Shown: piece after piece, positions 26,989 to 36,009 of the stretch
Layout: every line of letters begins with the position of its first letter
Position numbering within the stretch: position 1 is the stretch's first letter
Assembly: GCA_000817085.1 (NCBI GenBank)
Contig: JUEM01000010.1
Span: 1 to 64,000 of the forward strand
Length of the DNA stretch: 64,000 bases
From: a marine actinobacterium MedAcidi-G1
GTDB lineage: Bacteria > Actinomycetota > Acidimicrobiia > Acidimicrobiales > MedAcidi-G1
Reading direction: 5' to 3'
Translations under genes and position numbers: made by a program
Notes under the pieces: model-generated
Database searches by the model: none
What the model saw: only the letters and a program-made list of their open reading frames with translations
Told to the model about the DNA's origin: nothing

Positions 26989-27870
26989 ATGAAATTAAGA
27001 ATCTATTTATTTTTTCTTGTAGGAGCGCTTAGCTTTTTGAGCCTGTCTTGCAGTTCTGATAGCTCTACTGGATCAGTCCCGATTTCGGGTGAGTCTTCCA
27101 GTGTTGAGCTAGCAGAGAGGATTATTTCACTGTCTCCAACAGCAACTGAAATACTTTTCGCTATAGAGGCTGGGGATCAAGTTGTGGCTGTTGATGATCA
27201 ATCAAATTTTCCTGCTGAGGCGCCAATGACTTCACTTTCTGGCTTCACGCCAAATATAGAGTCGATTGCTGAGTATCAACCTGATCTGGTAGTTGCGTCT
27301 TACGACCCAGGTGATCTAGTTAGTGGTCTTGAAGCATTAGATGTAACGACTGTACTCCAACCTGCGGCCTCGTCGATGGAAGATACATATTCGCAAATAA
27401 ACGAGTTAGGTGTTTTAACTGGACGCCAGTCTGAAGCTAGTGAATTAATTGAGAGAATTAAATCAGACCTGGATGGAATAGCATCTAAGGCGGTGGGAGA
27501 AGGATTGACCTACTACCACGAGATTGATAACACTTTTTATTCACCAACTTCAAAGACATTTTTAGGCAAACTTTATTCACTTCTTGGTCTAGTAAATATC
27601 GCAGACCCAGCAATCGAAGGTGGTTTCGGATGGCCACAGTTGTCGGCAGAATTTATAATTGATGCAGATCCTGATCTAATTTTTCTGGGTGATGCCGATT
27701 GGGGTGAGTCCGCAGAAACTGTCGCTGCCCGACCGGGTTGGGGCTCTCTAACAGCTGTACAAAAAAGCCAAGTTATTCCTGTTAGCACAGACACCTCAGG
27801 GCGTTGGGGTCCACGAGTAGTGGATTTCCTTGACTCTGTTCGTTCTGCAATTGAAAAAATCTCAGGCTAG
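26989..27870 (+). CDS. btuF: Cobalamin/iron-siderophore-type ABC importer, substrate-binding lipoprotein (BtuF-like)
   Basis: Helical-backbone metal-chelate binding protein, 293 residues. A lipoprotein signal with lipobox LSLSC (Cys21) is followed by RIISLSPTATEILFAI, the class III binding-protein start, and PDLVVA (ESIAEYQPDLVVASYDP). B12 specificity rests on the upstream cobalamin riboswitch; sequence alone would also fit haem or siderophore binding. ATG 26989 is chosen because GGGGAGGAGG precedes it; GTG 26965 would put the start before that site. First gene of a three-gene operon. Confidence 0.85.
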   Translation: MKLRIYLFFLVGALSFLSLSCSSDSSTGSVPISGESSSVELAERIISLSPTATEILFAIEAGDQVVAVDDQSNFPAEAPMTSLSGFTPNIESIAEYQPDLVVASYDPGDLVSGLEALDVTTVLQPAASSMEDTYSQINELGVLTGRQSEASELIERIKSDLDGIASKAVGEGLTYYHEIDNTFYSPTSKTFLGKLYSLLGLVNIADPAIEGGFGWPQLSAEFIIDADPDLIFLGDADWGESAETVAARPGWGSLTAVQKSQVIPVSTDTSGRWGPRVVDFLDSVRSAIEKISG

Positions 27871-27879
27871 TGAATTAGA

Positions 27880-28944
27880 GTGTTCCTTTCTGCCAATGAA
27901 AAGGATCGTGCATCAAAACCTGTTGCTTTAAATAAGTCACAACTGTGTATAGCTGTAATAGCAGTATTGATCACAGCTTTTGCGGGTTTGGTTTTCGGTC
28001 CAGCAGATCTTGGCATGAAAGCAGTAATTCAAGAGATGTTAAATAGGTTGCCTCTGGTTGATTTTGATTCAGGGTTGAGCTCAAGACAGCAAGCAATTTT
28101 GTTTGAGATTCGACTTCCCAGAGTAGTTTTGGGTCTTCTTGTGGGTTCGATGCTTGCAACAGCAGGTGGCGCCTATCAGGGAGTTTTTCGCAATCCACTG
28201 GCAGACCCATACCTTCTCGGTGTTGCTGCGGGTGCTGGATTCGGAGCAACATTGGCAATAGTTTCAGGTATTGGAGACGGGTTGGGTTTTTTAGACCCGG
28301 TTCCACTAGCTGCATTTGCCGGAGCCCTTATTGCCGTGGCTTTAACATACACAGTGGGCAGTGGCCGTGGCAGGTTGGATCAGGTAACGAGCCTTGTTCT
28401 CTCTGGAGTTGCAGTGGCTAGCTTTTTTACAGCAGTTCAAACTTTTATTCAACAAAGGGAATCAGAAACCATCCGCCAAGTTTATTTTTTCGTTTTAGGT
28501 CAGCTTAGAACTGCAGGTTGGGATGAAGTAATTCTGTTAGCTCCGTACACAATTATTTGTATTTCAGTAATTTTTCTAGCTAGAAGGCGTTTGGATGCTT
28601 TAACCGTAGGCGATGAAGAAGCTGGCTCTTTAGGTTTGAACGTCAGACGCATGCGTTTAATCACGGTCATTGCTGCTTCACTAGGAACAGCTGCTTCAGT
28701 TGCTGTGAGCGGACTCATTGGGTTTGTTGGGGTAATCGTTCCGCATACGATCCGTTTGATTTTTGGAAGTAGTTACAAGGTGATAATTCCTTTAACAATC
28801 TTTTTTGGCGGAGCATTTCTAGTGGTAGCAGATTTGGTTGCACGATTAATTCTTCAACCCGCTGAAATACCCATTGGAGTTGTTACAGCTTTTCTTGGTG
28901 CACCTTTCTTTGTTGTAATTCTAAGAACAGCTTGGAAAAACTAA
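27880..28944 (+). CDS. btuC: ABC importer permease, BtuC/FecCD family
   Basis: Membrane permease of 354 residues with about ten helices. Family marks: LPRVVLGLLVGSMLATAGGAYQ, NPLADPYLLGVAAGAGFGA and GFVGVIVPHTIR, typical of FecCD permeases for B12, haem and siderophores. GTG 27880 is the first start in frame, ten bases after btuF. Its stop and the start of btuD share one base (TAATG). The upstream riboswitch suggests cobamide import. Confidence 0.88.
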   Translation: MFLSANEKDRASKPVALNKSQLCIAVIAVLITAFAGLVFGPADLGMKAVIQEMLNRLPLVDFDSGLSSRQQAILFEIRLPRVVLGLLVGSMLATAGGAYQGVFRNPLADPYLLGVAAGAGFGATLAIVSGIGDGLGFLDPVPLAAFAGALIAVALTYTVGSGRGRLDQVTSLVLSGVAVASFFTAVQTFIQQRESETIRQVYFFVLGQLRTAGWDEVILLAPYTIICISVIFLARRRLDALTVGDEEAGSLGLNVRRMRLITVIAASLGTAASVAVSGLIGFVGVIVPHTIRLIFGSSYKVIIPLTIFFGGAFLVVADLVARLILQPAEIPIGVVTAFLGAPFFVVILRTAWKN

Positions 28945-29714
28945 TGAAGGCTATTGATTGTAAAAACGTTTCTGTAACCCTTGATGGATATGAGGTTTTA
29001 AAAGGAATTGATCTTGAAGTCGAGGTGGGCGGTTGGACAACGATTGTTGGTCCTAATGGGGCAGGTAAAAGCACTTTAATAAGAGCCACTGGTGGAATTA
29101 TAGAATCTTCAGGAAGCATAAAGATAATTGATAAAAACGTCCAAGATTTGAAACATAGAGAATTAGCTAAATTTGTTGCTGTTGTATCCCAAAAGCCAGT
29201 GATTCCTCTGGGGATGAGAGTTATGGATTATGTACTTTTAGGAAGGATTTCTCATCTAGGTTTTTTTGAATCTGAAGGCAAAAGAGATATAGAAACTGCA
29301 CTATTAGCACTTGAATCATTAGATGCTTCGCATCTGTCGGACAGATTTGTAGGCACTCTCTCCGGCGGAGAGAAACAACGTATTTTAGTCGCACGAGCAT
29401 TAGCTCAGAATTCTCCGGTGCTTTTGCTGGATGAACCTACTACAGCATTAGACATGGGCCATCAACAAGAAACCTTAGAGCTTATAAATCAACTGCGAGT
29501 GGAAAGAAACTTGACTGTCCTCTCGACCATGCACGATTTGACTCTTGCCGGTAGGTATAGCGAGCATCTAGCAATGCTTGTAGGAGGAAGAATTGTTGCT
29601 GAGGGTTCTGCAGAACAAGTTCTTACAGAGTCGTTAGTGTCTAGTCATTATGGTGCTCGTGTAAAGGTAATTGATGACAAAGATGGCCCAATCGTAGTTC
29701 CTTTACCAAATTGA
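28944..29714 (+). CDS. btuD: ABC importer ATP-binding protein, BtuD/FecE family
   Basis: Cytoplasmic ATPase of 256 residues. Walker A GPNGAGKST, signature LSGGEKQR, Walker B VLLLDEPTTALD and switch His in STMHDLTL identify it; MGHQQETLELI after Walker B is typical for FecE/BtuD. ATG 28944 overlaps the permease stop (TAATG), showing coupling; TTG 28932 would extend it into btuC. Completes the importer BtuFCD. Confidence 0.9.
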   Translation: MKAIDCKNVSVTLDGYEVLKGIDLEVEVGGWTTIVGPNGAGKSTLIRATGGIIESSGSIKIIDKNVQDLKHRELAKFVAVVSQKPVIPLGMRVMDYVLLGRISHLGFFESEGKRDIETALLALESLDASHLSDRFVGTLSGGEKQRILVARALAQNSPVLLLDEPTTALDMGHQQETLELINQLRVERNLTVLSTMHDLTLAGRYSEHLAMLVGGRIVAEGSAEQVLTESLVSSHYGARVKVIDDKDGPIVVPLPN

Positions 29715-29770
29715 TTTTTATTAACTTAATTCTGCTAGTACGTTAAAGAAAATAATTTTTAGGAGTAGAT

Positions 29771-30646
29771 ATGACTGAAACTGAAAAGAAAACGGCAGAA
29801 ATTTTTAATAAAAAGATGTCTTATTTAGATGTCGGTGAAGGCGATCCGATTGTTTTCTTGCACGGGAATCCCACCTCCTCATATTTGTGGCGAAACATAA
29901 TACCGCATGTATCTGAAATGGGTCGATGCATAGCGCCTGATTTAATTGGTCAGGGAGATTCTGACAAACTTGACAGCTCTGGTCCTAACTCCTACAAGTA
30001 TGTAGAACATCGTAAATATTTATTTGAGTTATTGAAACAAATCGGAGTTGACTCAAATGCAACTTTTGTCGTTCACGATTGGGGTTCTGCTTTAGGTTTT
30101 GATTGGGCTATGCAAAACCCCGATTCAGTTAAGGGAGTTTGTTATATGGAAGCAATTGTGAGGCCTTTCGAATCATGGGATGACTGGCCAGAAAATGCAC
30201 GTGGTATTTTTCAGGGTTTTCGTTCAGAGTCTGGAGAGGATATGGCTCTAGAAAAAAACTTGTTTGTTGAAGGTGTATTACCAGCAGCCATATTAAGAGA
30301 CTTGGAAGAAGAAGAGATGGCCGAGTATCGTCGTCCTTTTTCCAAATCTGGTGAGTCTCGTAGACCTACGCTCACATGGCCACGTGAAATTCCAATCGAA
30401 GGGTTTCCGGCAGATGTCACGGAAATAGTTAGTGCTTACGCAAAATTCATGTCGGAGGCATCATTCCCAAAATTATTTATTAACGCAGAACCAGGAGCGA
30501 TATTAAGTGGCAAACAGAGAGATTTTTGCCGCCAGTGGCCAAATCAAACAGAAATTACTGTCGCAGGTAACCATTTCATACAGGAAGATTCACCAGATGA
30601 GATTGGCACAGCGTTGAGTTCTTGGTATTCAAATTTGACTAACTGA
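29771..30646 (+). CDS. Haloalkane dehalogenase, subfamily II (LinB/DhaA-like)
   Basis: Alpha/beta-hydrolase of 291 residues with the complete HLD-II pentad: nucleophile Asp103 and Trp104 ([12 protein letters not shown]), halide-stabilising Asn33 ([10 protein letters not shown]), acid Glu127 after strand 6 (YMEAIVRP) and His268 (GNHFIQED). These correspond to LinB D108, W109, N38, E132 and H272. It hydrolyses halogenated alkanes or alkenes to alcohols and halide. GGAG lies upstream of ATG 29771. It ends by overlapping the fumarase gene by eight bases. Substrate range is unknown. Confidence 0.92.
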   Translation: MTETEKKTAEIFNKKMSYLDVGEGDPIVFLHGNPTSSYLWRNIIPHVSEMGRCIAPDLIGQGDSDKLDSSGPNSYKYVEHRKYLFELLKQIGVDSNATFVVHDWGSALGFDWAMQNPDSVKGVCYMEAIVRPFESWDDWPENARGIFQGFRSESGEDMALEKNLFVEGVLPAAILRDLEEEEMAEYRRPFSKSGESRRPTLTWPREIPIEGFPADVTEIVSAYAKFMSEASFPKLFINAEPGAILSGKQRDFCRQWPNQTEITVAGNHFIQEDSPDEIGTALSSWYSNLTN

Positions 30647-32300
30647 GATTCACCGGCGTCGAAACTTCTGAAAAGAAGTCTCCACCTTTATCATCCATAA
30701 CAATAAAAGCGGGAAAGTTTTCAACTTCTATCTTCCACACTGCCTCCATGCCTAGTTCTGGATAGTCAATAACCTCAACTTTGCGAATTGACTCAGTTGT
30801 CAAGCGGGCGGCAGGCCCTCCAATAGAACCAAGATAAAAACCACCATGCAGAGAACAAGAATCAGAGACTTGTTTTGAACGGTTACCTTTTGCAAGCATT
30901 ATTAGACTGGCTCCAGCAGACTGAAATTTTTCTACGTAGACGTCCATGCGTCCTGCAGTGGTTGGGCCAAAGGAACCTGAAGCGTAACCTTCGGGTGTTT
31001 TTGCAGGACCCGCGTAGTAGACAGGGTGGTTTATCAAGTAGTCAGGCATGGGCTCACCAGAATCTATTCGTTTAGCAATTGCGGCATGAGCTACGTCTCT
31101 AGCTACCACTAAAGTCCCAGTTAAAGCTAGACGTGTCTTAACTGGGTACTTGCTTAGTTCAGACCTGATCTCATCCATCGGTCTGTTCAAGTTGACAGGA
31201 ACAACTTCACCAGAAAGTTGATCATCAAGTGTTTCGGGTAGAAAGCGGGCTGGGTCCTCTTCGAGCTTTTCTAAAAAGATGCCTTCAGAAGTTATTTTTC
31301 CTAAAGCTTGTCTATCTGCAGAACACGAAACTGCTATACCCACAGGATTGGAAGCCGCATGGCGAGGGAGTCGAACAACTCTTACGTCATGACAAAAGTA
31401 TTTACCTCCGAATTGAGCACCGATACCAAATTCTCTAGTCAAGTCTAGAATTCTGCTTTCCCATTCGAGGTCACGAAATCCGTGGCCGCTTGCACTTCCC
31501 TCAGTAGGTAAATGATCCAAATAGCGAGCAGAAGCATATTTAGCTACTTTGAGATTGTATTCTGCAGAAGTTCCTCCGATTACGACAGCGAGATGATAGG
31601 GGGGACATGCCGCAGTCCCTAAAGTTCGTAACTTTTCATCTAGAAAACTAATTAAATGATCAGGTTCCAAAAGGGCTCGAGTTTCTTGAAAAAGAAAACT
31701 TTTGTTGGCTGAACCTCCGCCTTTCGCCATGAAAAGAAACTTGTACGCGTCACCCGGAACAGCTTCAATCTCAATCTGCGCAGGTAAATTCGTTCCAGTA
31801 TTTTTCTCAGTAAACATATCTATGGGCGCCATTTGAGAATAACGAAGGTTCGAAGTCGTGTAAGTGTCATAGACACCTCTAGAAATGGCTTCTTTGTCGT
31901 CTATATCAGTTAAAACCTGCTGACCTTTCTTAGCGATAATCACAGCGGTTCCGGTATCTTGGCAAGACGGTAAGACGCCCCCAGCGGCAATATTGGCATT
32001 GTGGAGTAGTTCCAATGCTACGAAACGGTCATTTTCTGAAGCCTCTGGATCTTTTAGTATTTCAGCTAGTTGAGCTAAGTGGCCTGAACGAAATAAGTGC
32101 GCTATATCCCGCATTGCAGTTGAGGTGATTAGTTGTAAAGCCTCTTGCTCTACTTTAATAAACTTTTTACCCTCCGGCCCTTCTACTTCAGAAACTCCCG
32201 AATCTCCTAAATGATTAAATTCTGTTTCTTCGTAAGGGTCGTTTAAAAGAGGAAGAAGATCCGTGTATTCAAATTCGGAGATTTGGTTATCTTCTGACAT
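30639..32300 (-). CDS. fumA: Class I fumarate hydratase (iron-sulfur)
   Basis: TCA-cycle enzyme interconverting fumarate and malate, 553 residues, normal for the single-chain class I (FumA/B) form. Cluster cysteines: C113 ([10 protein letters not shown]), C232 (TAACPPYHL) and C326 (VSCSADRQ), matching C105, C224, C318 of FumA. The C-terminal beta domain shows [20 protein letters not shown]. The [4Fe-4S] cluster makes such enzymes oxygen-sensitive. It is monocistronic as far as can be seen. GGAGAT lies at the start ATG 32300. Confidence 0.95.
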   Translation of the reverse strand: MSEDNQISEFEYTDLLPLLNDPYEETEFNHLGDSGVSEVEGPEGKKFIKVEQEALQLITSTAMRDIAHLFRSGHLAQLAEILKDPEASENDRFVALELLHNANIAAGGVLPSCQDTGTAVIIAKKGQQVLTDIDDKEAISRGVYDTYTTSNLRYSQMAPIDMFTEKNTGTNLPAQIEIEAVPGDAYKFLFMAKGGGSANKSFLFQETRALLEPDHLISFLDEKLRTLGTAACPPYHLAVVIGGTSAEYNLKVAKYASARYLDHLPTEGSASGHGFRDLEWESRILDLTREFGIGAQFGGKYFCHDVRVVRLPRHAASNPVGIAVSCSADRQALGKITSEGIFLEKLEEDPARFLPETLDDQLSGEVVPVNLNRPMDEIRSELSKYPVKTRLALTGTLVVARDVAHAAIAKRIDSGEPMPDYLINHPVYYAGPAKTPEGYASGSFGPTTAGRMDVYVEKFQSAGASLIMLAKGNRSKQVSDSCSLHGGFYLGSIGGPAARLTTESIRKVEVIDYPELGMEAVWKIEVENFPAFIVMDDKGGDFFSEVSTPVNLS

Positions 32301-32360
32301 ATCTCCAAACTACCCCTACATGCGGTACTAGTTCGTTGATTAAATAATGAATATTTTACT

Positions 32361-33404
32361 TCAACCAGCTAAAAGATCAGAAGCTATTTGATCCCACATA
32401 GAAGAATCACCATTCGAGCCGAGGCTATAAAAAGCCATCCTGTCAACATCGCTCCCATATCTCTCAATCACGCCGGAAGCTATTTCTCCAGGTTCTCCTA
32501 CAACTGCGAAAGTTTCTAACATTTCGTCATCTATAAGCGTGCCCATTTCTTGCCACGCTCCTTCTTTTGACATTCTGTTTAGTTCATCCTGGGCATCTCC
32601 CCAACCATGTAAATCTAGGACAGGACGGTAAGCAGGTGTAGAAGCATAGAAAGCTATTTGTTGTCTGATAGCTGTTGAAGAATTTTTGATTGATTCTTCG
32701 TTGTTTCCGGTCACAACAAAACCAGGTCCCACAATTTCAAAGGAATCTAAACTACGTCCCGATTTGTCTAAACCACGTTGCACCGCTGGAAGAGTTACCT
32801 CTTTTAAGTAGCGTTCGGTGCTGAAAGCATGACAAATAATTCCATCGCAAACCTCTCCAGCGACTTCAGACATGAGAGGTCCAACCGCTGAAATAAAAAT
32901 TTTTGGATTTCCGTAATTACTAGGGCCTGGATTGAAAAAAGGTGACATCAGAGTGTGTGTATAAAAGTCACCTCTAAAATCTAGCCTTGAACCATCTTGC
33001 CAAGAGTCCCAGATTGCTTTAATCGCAGCCACCATTTCGCGCATCCTTGCTGCTGGTTTTGACCACTCCATTGAAAACCGCTTAGTGATGTGTGGTTTTA
33101 TTTGGGTTCCAAGCCCCAGAATAAAACGACCCTTACTATAGTTTTGAAGGTCATAACCAATATTTGCAAGAATCATTGGATTACGGGCAAAAGCCACAGC
33201 GATCGAAGTTCCTAATTCTATTTTTTCAGTATGTTCCGCAGCGATCATATGAGGAAAAAACGGATCATGGCTCGTTTCTGCTGTCCAAGCACCAGAGTAT
33301 CCCTTGGCTTCAAGCTGTTTAGCAGAATCAATTATTGGCTGAAATCCACCTTCCAGCGAGGTTGGGAATGCAGCTCCTAGGCCGCCATCAATTTTCATAG
33401 ACAT
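32361..33404 (-). CDS. LLM-class flavin/F420-dependent oxidoreductase
   Basis: Luciferase-like TIM-barrel protein of 347 residues. The N-terminus KIDGGLGAAFPTSLE, the block SHDPFFPHMIAAEHT and RFILGLGTQIKPH are characteristic of actinobacterial F420-type members (TIGR03617-like). The family uses F420 or FMN to oxidise or reduce varied small molecules; the substrate is unknown. Met codons at 33404 and 33398 are both possible; the upstream open frame to 33515 overlaps the divergent fur promoter region and is unlikely to be coding. Divergent from the Fur-family gene across 75 bases. Confidence 0.82.
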   Translation of the reverse strand: MSMKIDGGLGAAFPTSLEGGFQPIIDSAKQLEAKGYSGAWTAETSHDPFFPHMIAAEHTEKIELGTSIAVAFARNPMILANIGYDLQNYSKGRFILGLGTQIKPHITKRFSMEWSKPAARMREMVAAIKAIWDSWQDGSRLDFRGDFYTHTLMSPFFNPGPSNYGNPKIFISAVGPLMSEVAGEVCDGIICHAFSTERYLKEVTLPAVQRGLDKSGRSLDSFEIVGPGFVVTGNNEESIKNSSTAIRQQIAFYASTPAYRPVLDLHGWGDAQDELNRMSKEGAWQEMGTLIDDEMLETFAVVGEPGEIASGVIERYGSDVDRMAFYSLGSNGDSSMWDQIASDLLAG

Positions 33405-33479
33405 GACCGTAGCGCGGTGAAATAGAAATTTTGAGGTTTTATTGATTTTTGCTGAATAATGTTCTTCTAAACTCTTCTT

Positions 33480-33935
33480 GTGGCAAAAAACAAGAAAATA
33501 GACGATGAGTTGCATCTTTTAGCTGCCCGAAGGTTAAGAGCAGCTGGTATGCGCTACAGCAAATCTCGCAAAGCGATAGTAGAGGTTTTGGCTAGCGCTG
33601 GTAGACCTTTAACACTTGACGAGGTTTTGGATTTCCAATCAGATAAGACTCTGGCGCAAAGCTCTGTTTACAGAAATTCAACTGAACTTGTAGAAGCTGG
33701 TATTTTAAAATGCTTAGCATCAGGAAAGGATCACAATCGTTTTGAATTGGACGATTCAATAATTGGACATCATCATCATTTCGTATGTTTAGATTGTGGT
33801 GATATAGAAGATTTTGAAGTTCCCGAATACCTAGAAAAAGAAATTCTTGCACTAGAGGCTGAGCTTGTAAAAAAGGGACTGTCGGTTGAAGGCCATACTC
33901 TTGATATACAAGGGCGTTGTCACCAGTGCTCATAA
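33480..33935 (+). CDS. Fur-family metalloregulator
   Basis: Dimeric metal-dependent repressor of 151 residues. N-terminal winged helix (RYSKSRKAIVEVLASAGRPL, TLAQSSVYRNSTELVEAGIL) is followed by the metal-binding segment HHHHFVCLDCG (residues about 97-107), then CHQC at the C-terminus; the two CxxC pairs form the structural Zn site. Whether it is Fur, Zur or Mur/Nur cannot be decided here. Starts at GTG 33480. The next gene, a Nudix hydrolase, starts 15 bases after its stop, so they are probably one transcript. Confidence 0.88.
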   Translation: MAKNKKIDDELHLLAARRLRAAGMRYSKSRKAIVEVLASAGRPLTLDEVLDFQSDKTLAQSSVYRNSTELVEAGILKCLASGKDHNRFELDDSIIGHHHHFVCLDCGDIEDFEVPEYLEKEILALEAELVKKGLSVEGHTLDIQGRCHQCS

Positions 33936-33950
33936 AAATGGTAGGTGATT

Positions 33951-34448
33951 ATGTTTCTCAAACGTAATGCGGCTCGAGTTGTTCTTCTCGACAACAAAAT
34001 GAGAATTTTTTTGGTTAATGCAGAAGACCCAATTGACCCATTTAAAAAACCATGGTGGGAAATTCCAGGCGGAGGAATCGGCAGGGGAGAAGACAGCGCT
34101 ACCGCCGCAGCACGCGAATTGTACGAAGAAACAGGTATCGATTCAATACAGATGGGACCAGTTATTTGGACTCAGCATGTGCAATTCACTTTCGGTGGTT
34201 ACTACTTTGACAGTTACGAAAAAATTCATGTTGCATGGTGTGAGGGAGGAGAATACCGACCGCAACACCTAGAGGCTTTGGAAGCAGCAGCTTTTTTAGG
34301 AGCTAGGTGGTGGGAAGTTAGTGAACTACTCCAATCAGAAGAACCAGTTTTACCAACTTTGCTGAGAGAACACATAACGCCGATTATTTCTGGAGATTTA
34401 CCTGAAGAGCCAATCGATATTTCTCCGGCTCAATTGGATGAAAATTAA
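33951..34448 (+). CDS. Nudix hydrolase
   Basis: Pyrophosphohydrolase of 165 residues. The Nudix box is seen as [20 protein letters not shown] followed by ETG (residues about 40-62), matching Gx5Ex7REUxEExGU. It would hydrolyse a nucleoside diphosphate linked to another group; the substrate is not evident. ATG 33951 follows GGTAGGTG at good distance; GTG 33945 is an alternative. It converges on the small membrane protein gene with a 4-base stop overlap (TTAA). Confidence 0.88.
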   Translation: MFLKRNAARVVLLDNKMRIFLVNAEDPIDPFKKPWWEIPGGGIGRGEDSATAAARELYEETGIDSIQMGPVIWTQHVQFTFGGYYFDSYEKIHVAWCEGGEYRPQHLEALEAAAFLGARWWEVSELLQSEEPVLPTLLREHITPIISGDLPEEPIDISPAQLDEN

Positions 34449-34708
34449 TTTTGTTCTTTTTCTTCTCGTTCCGCTCCTCTGACTGCGTAGTGAAGCAAAA
34501 TTGAGGGGGCTAGAACTACAGATCCAGCTATTAAAAGAACAGTTAGAGTTTTGGCTACCAGATTATTAAATTCGACAGTAAGTCCGACAGCAAAAATAAT
34601 CAAAGAAAGAAGAAAAATTGAATATCCGATTTTTCGTCCGGTGTTAGCTATTAAAGAAGCTTGCTGACGGCGCATTAAGAGAGATTTTGAATTATCTGAA
34701 CTTGTCAT
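34445..34708 (-). CDS. Small two-helix membrane protein
   Basis: Hypothetical protein of 87 residues with two predicted membrane helices (about 28-46 and 51-72), a basic N-terminus ([15 protein letters not shown]) and a charged C-terminus (EREEKEQN). I do not recognise the family. It follows the septum-formation-like lipoprotein gene by three bases on the same strand, so they are probably co-transcribed and may act together at the membrane. Confidence 0.7.
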   Translation of the reverse strand: MTSSDNSKSLLMRRQQASLIANTGRKIGYSIFLLSLIIFAVGLTVEFNNLVAKTLTVLLIAGSVVLAPSILLHYAVRGAEREEKEQN

Positions 34709-34711
34709 CTG

Positions 34712-35293
34712 CTACTCCTTGGAACCGCGGACAGTACCTATAAGTTCTTCACCACTTTTATATACATAACAGTGGACCCCTCTGAATCTAGCTTTTGAAT
34801 CCTCAAAATTTGTTCGGTTCGGAGTCAGGAAACCTAATTTAAGTTCCGATAATTCATATATTTCACCAATAAAGTCTTCAAATCCGTCATAACAAACTGA
34901 AGTTGCAAAAGCTTGCATCTCTTGGTCTCCAGGCCATGGGGCGCCAGGTCCAGCAGGGTGCTCAATTCTGGAAAATATTTCATGCTGGTGTGGATATTCG
35001 CAAGAGACTTTTGTGTCAATCTCTACCAAGCGTTCAGCGTTAGTCCAAGAGTATTGATTAAAGCAGTCGCCAGCGGCAAGATTGTGTACATTCACAACCT
35101 CTCCTATCCAGTCAGGTGTGGGCTGTGAAGTCACTGTTGGTTTTACTTCAACGGCGCTGGTCGTACTGTTGATCGGCATGGTTTGGCTAACATTTTCGGT
35201 GGTTTTAGAACAAGCCACGAAGAGAAAAATAGAAGCAGAAAATAAAAGCAACAGGTCTCTTTCTCTATTTAAAGAAGGCATTAATTTAAACAC
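34712..35293 (-). CDS. Lipoprotein with septum-formation-like domain
   Basis: Exported lipoprotein of about 193 residues. A hydrophobic segment ends in lipobox LFVAC near residue 28, followed by a Ser/Thr/Pro-rich linker. The mature part has the Septum_form pattern common in actinobacteria: LAAGDCFNQY, VSCEYPHQHEIF, SVCYDGFEDFIG and HCYVY at the end, with paired cysteines likely in disulfides. In other actinobacteria related domains are linked to septum or cell-envelope function, but no precise role is known. Start could be 35293 or the Met at 35281. Divergent from ccmA by 47 bases. Confidence 0.7.
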   Translation of the reverse strand: MFKLMPSLNRERDLLLLFSASIFLFVACSKTTENVSQTMPINSTTSAVEVKPTVTSQPTPDWIGEVVNVHNLAAGDCFNQYSWTNAERLVEIDTKVSCEYPHQHEIFSRIEHPAGPGAPWPGDQEMQAFATSVCYDGFEDFIGEIYELSELKLGFLTPNRTNFEDSKARFRGVHCYVYKSGEELIGTVRGSKE

Positions 35294-35340
35294 AAGACAA
35301 GGTTAGGGGTGCTGAGTCGTTCTGGCGGTACCGTGGGCTC

Positions 35341-36009
35341 GTGTCTGTCGTAAAACTTGATGGTTTGGTAGCTCTTTTAGAAGGTTTTCCAGCTTTGACG
35401 GGAGTTGATCTTACTGTGGATGCTGGTGAAATAGTTCTTGTAAAAGGTCCTAACGGAGCTGGAAAAACCACTTTGTTGCATTTGTGTGCTGGGCTAATAC
35501 AACCAAAGGAAGGGAAAGGCCTGATTTTAGGACACGATCTTTGCGCAGAAAGAAATGCAATAAGGAAAAAAGTCGGACTACTTTCACACAGTTCAGGGCT
35601 ATATAGAGATCTCACAGTAATAGAAAATATTACTTTCTGGACTCAGATTGCAGGAGTTGAAAAATCAGAAATTGACAACCGGATTTCATGGGCCCTAGAA
35701 CGAATGGATTTGGACAGCAAATTACAAAATAAAAAAGTCCGTTCTCTGTCTGCAGGTCAAAAAAGACGAACATCTTTGGCAGTTTTCATAGTTCGCAGAC
35801 CAGACCTATGGCTTCTGGATGAACCCCACGCAGGGCTTGATCAAGAGGGCAGACAGGTTGTAGATAACCTTATTGAAGAATCGGTAGGAGCTGGAGCTAC
35901 AGTCATTGTTGCTTCTCATGACCTGGAGCGTGTTTTAAAAATTTCAACACGAGTAGTTACTCTGTCTGGTGGTGCATTAGTAAATGTGGATCATGAGGGC
36001 AATAAATGA
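35341..36009 (+). CDS. ccmA: Haem exporter ATPase CcmA
   Basis: ATP-binding subunit of the CcmABCD complex that loads haem onto CcmE for System I cytochrome c maturation. 222 residues, Walker [10 protein letters not shown], signature LSAGQKRR, Walker B LWLLDEPHAGLD, switch His in ASHDLERV. The LSAGQ signature is typical for CcmA. GTG 35341 is the start. It overlaps ccmB by four bases (ATGA), beginning a run of coupled ccm genes. Confidence 0.92.
   Translation: MSVVKLDGLVALLEGFPALTGVDLTVDAGEIVLVKGPNGAGKTTLLHLCAGLIQPKEGKGLILGHDLCAERNAIRKKVGLLSHSSGLYRDLTVIENITFWTQIAGVEKSEIDNRISWALERMDLDSKLQNKKVRSLSAGQKRRTSLAVFIVRRPDLWLLDEPHAGLDQEGRQVVDNLIEESVGAGATVIVASHDLERVLKISTRVVTLSGGALVNVDHEGNK

Noticed and set aside
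33405-33515. N-terminal extension of the LLM oxidoreductase
   Set aside because: It lies across the divergent fur start, has no family match and two good Met starts exist downstream.
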